43,793 nt of DNA from Acidobacteriota bacterium (lineage in GTDB: Bacteria; Acidobacteriota; Terriglobia; Bryobacterales; Bryobacteraceae): the NCBI GenBank assembly GCA_016213755.1, contig JACQZT010000200.1, positions 66,710 through 110,502 on the forward strand. The letters are read 5' to 3'. The number at the start of each line of letters is the position of its first letter. Position 1 is the first letter of the stretch. This document shows, one piece after another, positions 39,255 through 43,793 of this stretch. A model generated the notes under the pieces. The model saw only the letters and a program-made list of their open reading frames with translations. It was not told the origin of the DNA and ran no database searches. The translations under genes and the position numbers were made by a program.

Positions 39255-39293
39255 TGCATACTGATAGATGCGTCCGCGCATCCGAACGTTCCC

Positions 39294-39896
39294 ATGAGAA
39301 AAGCGATTTTGCATTTGAAGCGCGCCGACCCCCTGCTGAAGGCCCTCGTCGAGCGCATCGGCCCGTACGCGCAACAGATGGCCCCGGCCGATTTCCCCGC
39401 CCTGGCCCGCTCCATCGTGTACCAGCAATTGAACGGCAAGGCCGCCTCAACCATCTACGGCCGGCTGGAGGCGGCCGTGCGCGGGCGCGTCACGCCGCGC
39501 ACCGTGCTCAAGCTCACCGAGGACCGGATGCGGGAGCTGGGACTGTCCAAACAGAAAACCTCCTACATCCGCGATCTGGCCCAAACGACGATCTCGCGCG
39601 AAGTCGATTTCCGCACCTTGCCCGCGATGCCGGACGAGGTGGTGATCGCCAGCCTCACCGCCGTCAGGGGCATCGGGGTGTGGACCGCGCAGATGTTTCT
39701 GATCTTCGCCCTGGGCCGGCCCGACGTGCTGCCCACGGCCGACCTGGGCATCCGCGCCGCCATGAAAAACCTGTACGGCCTGGCCGAGCTGCCCAAACCC
39801 GCCGAGATGGAGCGCATTGCCGCTCCCTGGCGGCCCTACTGTTCGGTGGCCTGCTGGTACCTGTGGCGCAGCCTGGACAACCAGGGCGCGCTGTAA
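39294..39896 (+). CDS. DNA-3-methyladenine glycosylase II-like (AlkA-like, HhH-GPD)
   Basis: A 200-residue base-excision-repair glycosylase of the HhH-GPD superfamily. DFPALARSIVYQQLNGKAAS is the first conserved block; the hairpin is LTAVRGIGVWTAQMFLIFAL, and the catalytic Asp lies in LPTADLGIRAAM, about 20 residues after the hairpin, as in AlkA. It lacks the iron-sulfur cysteines of Nth/MutY enzymes and the N-terminal domain of E. coli AlkA, so it is of the short Mag/AlkA type. It would remove alkylated purines. The start is ATG at 39294. It is alone and divergent from the VWFA gene. Confidence 0.88.
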   Translation: MRKAILHLKRADPLLKALVERIGPYAQQMAPADFPALARSIVYQQLNGKAASTIYGRLEAAVRGRVTPRTVLKLTEDRMRELGLSKQKTSYIRDLAQTTISREVDFRTLPAMPDEVVIASLTAVRGIGVWTAQMFLIFALGRPDVLPTADLGIRAAMKNLYGLAELPKPAEMERIAAPWRPYCSVACWYLWRSLDNQGAL

Positions 39897-39923
39897 TTCG
39901 CGAACCTTTCCCTCGCTCGTTCG

Positions 39924-39929
39924 TATAGA
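39924..39929 (+). promoter_or_regulatory. Candidate -10 for the first ADOP permease gene
   Basis: TATAGA 5 bases upstream of the ATG at 39935; no -35 and no Shine-Dalgarno sequence. Near-leaderless transcription is implied if it is used. Confidence 0.3.
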
Positions 39930-39934
39930 GCAGT

Positions 39935-42436
39935 ATGCGCGAGGTGTGGACCGACCTTCGACATGCCGTGCGATCCCTGGGGAAGTCACCCCTGTTTGCG
40001 TCCGTCGCCATCCTCTCCCTGGCGCTGGGCATCGGCGCCAACACCGCCATCTTCACTCTGCTCGACCAGGTGAGCCTGCGCCTGCTGCCGGTCCGGAATC
40101 CGGAACAACTGGTGCTGCTGAGCTGGCGCGGGTCGCACTACGGCAGCAACACCGGTTCGAACGCCATCTCCTATCCCATGTACACGGACATCCGCGACCG
40201 CAACCAGGTGTTCAGCGACGCGATTTGCCGCTTTGGCATTCCGCTCAGCGTGGGCATCGCGGGCCGCAACGAACGGGTTCCCGGAGAACTGGTGTCCGGC
40301 AACTACTTCCAGGTGCTGGGGGTGAGAGCGGCCCTGGGCCGCACGATCGCACCGGAGGACGACCGGCGTTCCGGCGCCCAGCCCGTGGCGGTGCTGAGTT
40401 ACGACTATTGGCTCGATCGCTTCGCCGGCGACCCGGGCGTGGTGGGGAAAGAACTGCTGGTCAACGGGCACAAGCTGACCGTCGCCGGCGTGAGCGAAAA
40501 GGGCTTTGACGGCACCGAGGTGGGCAGCGCGCCGAAGATGCGCATCCCGGTGGCAATGGTCCGGGAGATGATGCCGAACTCGCACGCCTACAACCTGGAC
40601 AACCGCCGCGGGAAGTGGGTGAACATCTTCGCGCGGCTGAAACCGGGCCTCAGCCTGGAACAGGCCAAAGCGAGCTTGCAGCCGCTGTTCCACTCGATCC
40701 TCGAAATGGAGGTGCGCGAGAAAGAGTTCGCCCGCGCCTCGCCTTACACCAAAGAGCAGTTTCTGCGCGCCTGGCTCGACGTGCTGCCGGCCGCGCGCGG
40801 GCGCTCCTATCTGCGCCGCCAATTCGCCACCCCGCTGTGGGTGCTGATGGGGATTGTGGGCTTCGTGCTGCTGATCGCCTGCGCCAACGTGGCCAACCTC
40901 TTGATGGCGCGGGCCAGCGGGCGGCGCAAGGAGATCGCGGTGCGGCTGGCAGTGGGCGCCGGGCGCCTGCGCCTGGTGCGCCAGTTAATGGTCGAGAGCC
41001 TTCTGCTGGCGCTGGCGGGCGGCGCGCTGGGCCTGCTGCTGGCGATGTGGGCGGACCGGTTGCTGCTGAGCCTGTTGCCCAGCGACGTGCCGCTGGCGAT
41101 CTCCGCCGATCCGGACCTGCGCGTCTTCGCCTTCGCCTTCGCGGTTTCCCTGCTGACGGGCACCCTGTTCGGACTGGCGCCCGGTCTCCAGGCCACGCGC
41201 GTGGACCTGCACACGGCGCTCAAGCAGGAAGGCGCGGCCGTGGCCGGCGGCGGGCACACCGGCCTGCGCAAACTGCTGGTGGTGGCGCAGGTAGCGCTCT
41301 CGCTGGTGCTGCTGATCGGCGCCGGCCTGTTCATCCGCTCGCTGCGCAATCTGCGCGATCTCGATCCGGGATTCCGCACGGAAAACGTGGTCGCCTTCTC
41401 GGTGGACCCGCTGTTGAGCGGCTACACGGTGGAGCGAAGCAAGCTGTTTTATCCGCGGCTCGCCGAGAGACTGCGCGGGATTCCCGGCGCCGAATCCGCC
41501 GCGCTGGGCCTGGTGCGCTTACTGGCCGGCAACGAGTGGGACAACACGGTCAACGTCGAGGGTTACGAGGCCAAGCCCGGCGAAGACATGAATCCCTTCT
41601 ACAACGCCGTCTCGCCGGGCTACTTCGCCACGCTGGGAATTCCGCTGGTGGCCGACCGCGATTTCAACTCCGCCGACGCAGCCAGCCCGAATAGGGTTGG
41701 CATCGTCAACCAGAAGTTCGCCCGGCGCTACTTCGGCGACCGGCCGGCCGTGGGCCGCCATTTCGGATTCGGCGGCGATCCGGGATCCAAGGCCGACATC
41801 GAAATTGTGGGCGTGATCCGGGACGCCGTGTACATGAACATGCGGGACGAGGTGCCCCGGCAGGTCTTCGTTAGCAGCGAACAGCAGCCTCGCGTCTATT
41901 CCATGACCGCCTACGTCCGCACACGCCTGGACTCGCGCCAGATGCAGGCCGCCATCCGCCGCGCGGTGCACGAACTGGATGCCAACCTGCCCATTTATGA
42001 GATGCGCACGCTGGACGCGCAGCTCGACCTGTCGCTGGCGGTCGAGCGCCTGGTGGCCTTCCTGGCCACGCTGTTCGGCCTGCTGGCGACCTTGCTGGCC
42101 GCCATCGGGCTGTATGGCGTGATGGTCTGCACCGTGGCGCACCGCACGCGCGAGATCGGCGTGCGCATGGCGCTGGGAGCGTCCCAGCGCAAGGTGGTCT
42201 GGATGGTAATGCGGGAGGTGCTGCTGCTGGTGGGGGCCGGCGCGGCCATCGCCCTGCCCGCCGCCTGGGGCCTCACCCGGCTGGTGGAGACGCAACTGTA
42301 CGGCGTCAAGCCCAGCGACCCGGCCAGCATGACGCTGGCGACGCTGTCGCTGGCCGCCGTGGCCGCCCTGTCCGGCTACCTCCCGGCGCGCCGCGCCGCC
42401 CGCATCGACCCCATCCGCGCCCTCCGCTACGAATAA
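39935..42436 (+). CDS. ADOP-family permease (MacB/FtsX-like, duplicated)
   Basis: An 833-residue membrane protein of the acidobacterial duplicated orphan permease (ADOP) family. It is built as two copies of the MacB/FtsX module: membrane segment near 20-40 (LFASVAILSLALGIGANTAI), a periplasmic domain, then FtsX segments with IACANVANLLMARASGRRKE (about 315-335), IAVRLAVGAGRLRLVRQLMV; a second periplasmic domain and final FtsX block with HRTREIGVRMALGASQRKVV and a closing PARRAARIDPIRALRYE. No ABC ATPase gene is adjacent, as the family name implies. Relatives are mechanotransmission or export components; the cargo is unknown. The start is ATG at 39935. A palindromic repeat separates it from the next ADOP gene. 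Confidence 0.92.
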   Translation: MREVWTDLRHAVRSLGKSPLFASVAILSLALGIGANTAIFTLLDQVSLRLLPVRNPEQLVLLSWRGSHYGSNTGSNAISYPMYTDIRDRNQVFSDAICRFGIPLSVGIAGRNERVPGELVSGNYFQVLGVRAALGRTIAPEDDRRSGAQPVAVLSYDYWLDRFAGDPGVVGKELLVNGHKLTVAGVSEKGFDGTEVGSAPKMRIPVAMVREMMPNSHAYNLDNRRGKWVNIFARLKPGLSLEQAKASLQPLFHSILEMEVREKEFARASPYTKEQFLRAWLDVLPAARGRSYLRRQFATPLWVLMGIVGFVLLIACANVANLLMARASGRRKEIAVRLAVGAGRLRLVRQLMVESLLLALAGGALGLLLAMWADRLLLSLLPSDVPLAISADPDLRVFAFAFAVSLLTGTLFGLAPGLQATRVDLHTALKQEGAAVAGGGHTGLRKLLVVAQVALSLVLLIGAGLFIRSLRNLRDLDPGFRTENVVAFSVDPLLSGYTVERSKLFYPRLAERLRGIPGAESAALGLVRLLAGNEWDNTVNVEGYEAKPGEDMNPFYNAVSPGYFATLGIPLVADRDFNSADAASPNRVGIVNQKFARRYFGDRPAVGRHFGFGGDPGSKADIEIVGVIRDAVYMNMRDEVPRQVFVSSEQQPRVYSMTAYVRTRLDSRQMQAAIRRAVHELDANLPIYEMRTLDAQLDLSLAVERLVAFLATLFGLLATLLAAIGLYGVMVCTVAHRTREIGVRMALGASQRKVVWMVMREVLLLVGAGAAIALPAAWGLTRLVETQLYGVKPSDPASMTLATLSLAAVAALSGYLPARRAARIDPIRALRYE

Positions 42437-42500
42437 ACCGGGGACCGTACACTCAAACACCAATTTCGAAAATGGTGTATTGAGTGTACTGTCCCCGGTT
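42436..42500. repeat. REP-like palindromic element filling the gap between two ADOP genes
   Basis: A 65-base near-perfect inverted repeat: left arm AACCGGGGACCGTACACTCA... (from 42436), centre around TTTCGAAAA (42464-42472), right arm ...GAGTGTACTGTCCCCGGTT ending at 42500. It overlaps the TAA of the first permease and ends one base before the ATG of the second. Arms of this type (GGGGACAGTACACTC) are typical of REP sequences mobilised by RAYT/Y1 transposases; no such transposase gene lies in the window. A single arm occurs at 38217-38245. Confidence 0.75.
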
Positions 42501-43793
42501 ATGTGGCAGGATTTTTGCATTGCCGTTCGGATGTTGCGTCGCGCGCCGTCGGTGACCGTCCCGGCCGTCCTGGTTCTGGCCCTGGGCATTGGCGCCGCGA
42601 CCGCTCTCTATGCAGTGGTGTACGCGTTGTGGCTGCGGCCGCTGCCGTATCCGGACGCCGGCCGTCTGGTCTCGGTCACGGCGTACTTCGCGGGCTACAA
42701 GATGGATGCGCTGGCCAGCCCCGACTACGGAACGTGGCAGGGCACGCAATCGCTGGGGTCGCTGGCCGCCTACAGCATCGGAAGCGCCACGGTGATTGCC
42801 CCCGGCGAGACGGCCGAGGTGGGACGCGCGCGGATCAGCGGCAGCCTTTTCGGCGTGCTGCGCGTTCGCGCCCGCCTTGGTCGCGGCATCCAGCCGGCCG
42901 ACGACAGCCCGCGGGCGCCACAAGTCGTGGTGCTGTCCGAGGGACTCTGGCGCGACCGGTTCGGGGCCGACCCGCGTCTGATCGGCCGGCCGATCCGAAT
43001 CGACGGCGCGCCCTGCACGGTGGTCGGAGTGCTGCCGGGCAGCTTCCGCATGCCGGACGAACGCCGCGTGGATCTGCTCACCCCGCTGGCGCTGGGCGAG
43101 GACTCGCTGCGGCACGGCCCCGGCTCAATAAAGATTCTGCGCGGCGTCGCACGGCTGCAGCCGGGCATCACGCTGGCGCAAGCGCAAGCGGAGCTTTCGA
43201 CGCGCCTGGCCGCCAGCCGCGCCCAGGAACCGAAGCTCTATGGCGAGGATGTGTCGCTCCGCATCGTGCCGCTGCACGAGTATGCGGTCCGCGACGTTCG
43301 CTCCGTGGCCATCGTGCTGACCGGGGCGATGTCGAGCATTCTGCTCATCGCCTGCGCCAACGTGGCCAGTCTGCTGGTGGCCCGCGCGGCCGGACGCGGC
43401 CGCGAGATGGCGGTCCGCGCGGCTTTGGGCGCGAGCGCGTGGCGCATCGCCAGGCTTCTGCTGGCCGAAGGACTGATGCTGGCCCTGATCGGCGCGGCCG
43501 GCGGCCTGGCGCTGGCACGCGCTCTTACGGCCCTTATCGGGTGGCTGCGTCCGGCCGCGCTGGTGCGTGTGGAGGCCGTGGTCCTCAGCGGCGAGGTGCT
43601 CGCGGTGGCACTCACGGTCGCGATGCTCTGCTCGCTGGGCTTCAGTCTTGCGCCCGCTTTGCCTTTGCCGAAGCTGCGGTTGCGGCGCGCCCTGGTGGTG
43701 GGAGAACTGGCTTTGTCGCTGGTGCTGCTGGCCGGCGCGGCGCTGTTGCTCGAAAACCTGGCCGCGCTCCGCTCGGTGGACCCCGGGTTCCGC
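42501..43793 (+). CDS. Second ADOP-family permease, N-terminal 431 residues only
   Basis: Begins with ATG at 42501 and runs off the right edge in frame, so the 3' half is missing. The visible part matches the first half of ADOP proteins: an N-terminal WQDFCIAVRMLRRAPSVTV, membrane segment (PAVLVLALGIGAATALYAVV), a MacB-like periplasmic domain with VVVLSEGLWRDRFGADP and TVVGVLPGSFRMPDE, then the FtsX block IACANVASLLVARAAGRGRE and MAVRAALGASAWRIARLLLA. The ATG directly follows the REP palindrome, which leaves no Shine-Dalgarno sequence, so translation may depend on the upstream gene or on a hairpin-linked effect. The two ADOP genes are diverged copies rather than a fresh duplication. Confidence 0.88.
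   Translation, partial: MWQDFCIAVRMLRRAPSVTVPAVLVLALGIGAATALYAVVYALWLRPLPYPDAGRLVSVTAYFAGYKMDALASPDYGTWQGTQSLGSLAAYSIGSATVIAPGETAEVGRARISGSLFGVLRVRARLGRGIQPADDSPRAPQVVVLSEGLWRDRFGADPRLIGRPIRIDGAPCTVVGVLPGSFRMPDERRVDLLTPLALGEDSLRHGPGSIKILRGVARLQPGITLAQAQAELSTRLAASRAQEPKLYGEDVSLRIVPLHEYAVRDVRSVAIVLTGAMSSILLIACANVASLLVARAAGRGREMAVRAALGASAWRIARLLLAEGLMLALIGAAGGLALARALTALIGWLRPAALVRVEAVVLSGEVLAVALTVAMLCSLGFSLAPALPLPKLRLRRALVVGELALSLVLLAGAALLLENLAALRSVDPGFR

Noticed and set aside
38001-39293. A long upstream extension of the AlkA-like gene
   Set aside because: It runs antisense through hfq's 5' part and the VWFA gene; the short glycosylase of 200 residues is complete from ATG at 39294.
1-43793. 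tRNA, rRNA, CRISPR, integrase or transposase genes
   Set aside because: None could be recognised; all sizeable open regions are explained by the listed genes, and intergenic gaps are below 300 bases.

Overview
GC-rich bacterial chromosome (roughly 65% by eye), densely packed with genes on both strands. Several lineage markers point to an acidobacterium, most likely near Bryobacterales/Solibacter: two ADOP-type giant permeases, an acidobacterial-type VWFA protein, an Oar-like TonB-dependent receptor with a carboxypeptidase-like N-terminal domain, a YncE/phosphatase fusion, a PEP-CTERM protein, bacillithiol-type BshA and a hopanoid operon. This assignment is inference from gene content. I see no rRNA, tRNA, CRISPR array, transposase or prophage, and no gene-free stretch over 300 bases.

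Layout. 1-340 (-): start of a secreted YVTN-type propeller protein. 364-10029 (-): one tightly coupled hopanoid operon, ispH-shc-hpnH-hpnA-hpnG-adh-adh-hpnC-hpnD, whose junctions mostly overlap by 4 bases. It makes C5 precursors, squalene precursors, hopene and adenosyl/ribosylhopane, and carries two zinc dehydrogenases where a reductase is needed; hpnE is not present. 10129-11600: quinol-monooxygenase-like protein, orphan Flp pilin, pterin carbinolamine dehydratase and a small secreted protein. 11767-13709 (-): PIG-L-like protein plus a Tat-exported enolase-superfamily protein, both with altered key residues. 13853-18790 (+): Mn-type SOD, polysaccharide deacetylase and the TonB receptor with a structured leader. 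18941-19567 (-): a decayed MNT/HEPN pair. 19671-25014 (+): outer-membrane protein, FAM173-like methyltransferase, orphan sensor kinase, propeller lipoprotein, BshA and a TIM-barrel isomerase.

25011-30232: YncE/phosphatase fusion, sialidase, YihY membrane protein and PEP-CTERM protein. 30459-31203: DinB-like protein and a mini cytochrome c. 31270-34827 (-): a glycan operon (GT2, two methyltransferases, glutaminyl-cyclase-like enzyme), divergent from rodZ. 35755-38074 (-): pgsA, hflX and hfq. 38286-39896: VWFA protein and AlkA-like glycosylase. 39935-43793 (+): two ADOP permeases separated by a palindromic REP-like element; the second runs off the window.

The best leads are the hopanoid operon with its two dehydrogenases, the hflX gene that has no ATG/GTG/TTG start and sits in frame behind the hfq stop codon, the repeated near-leaderless promoter layout, the eroded HEPN gene, the exported or anchored FAM173-like methyltransferase, and the REP palindrome that fills the gap between the two permeases.
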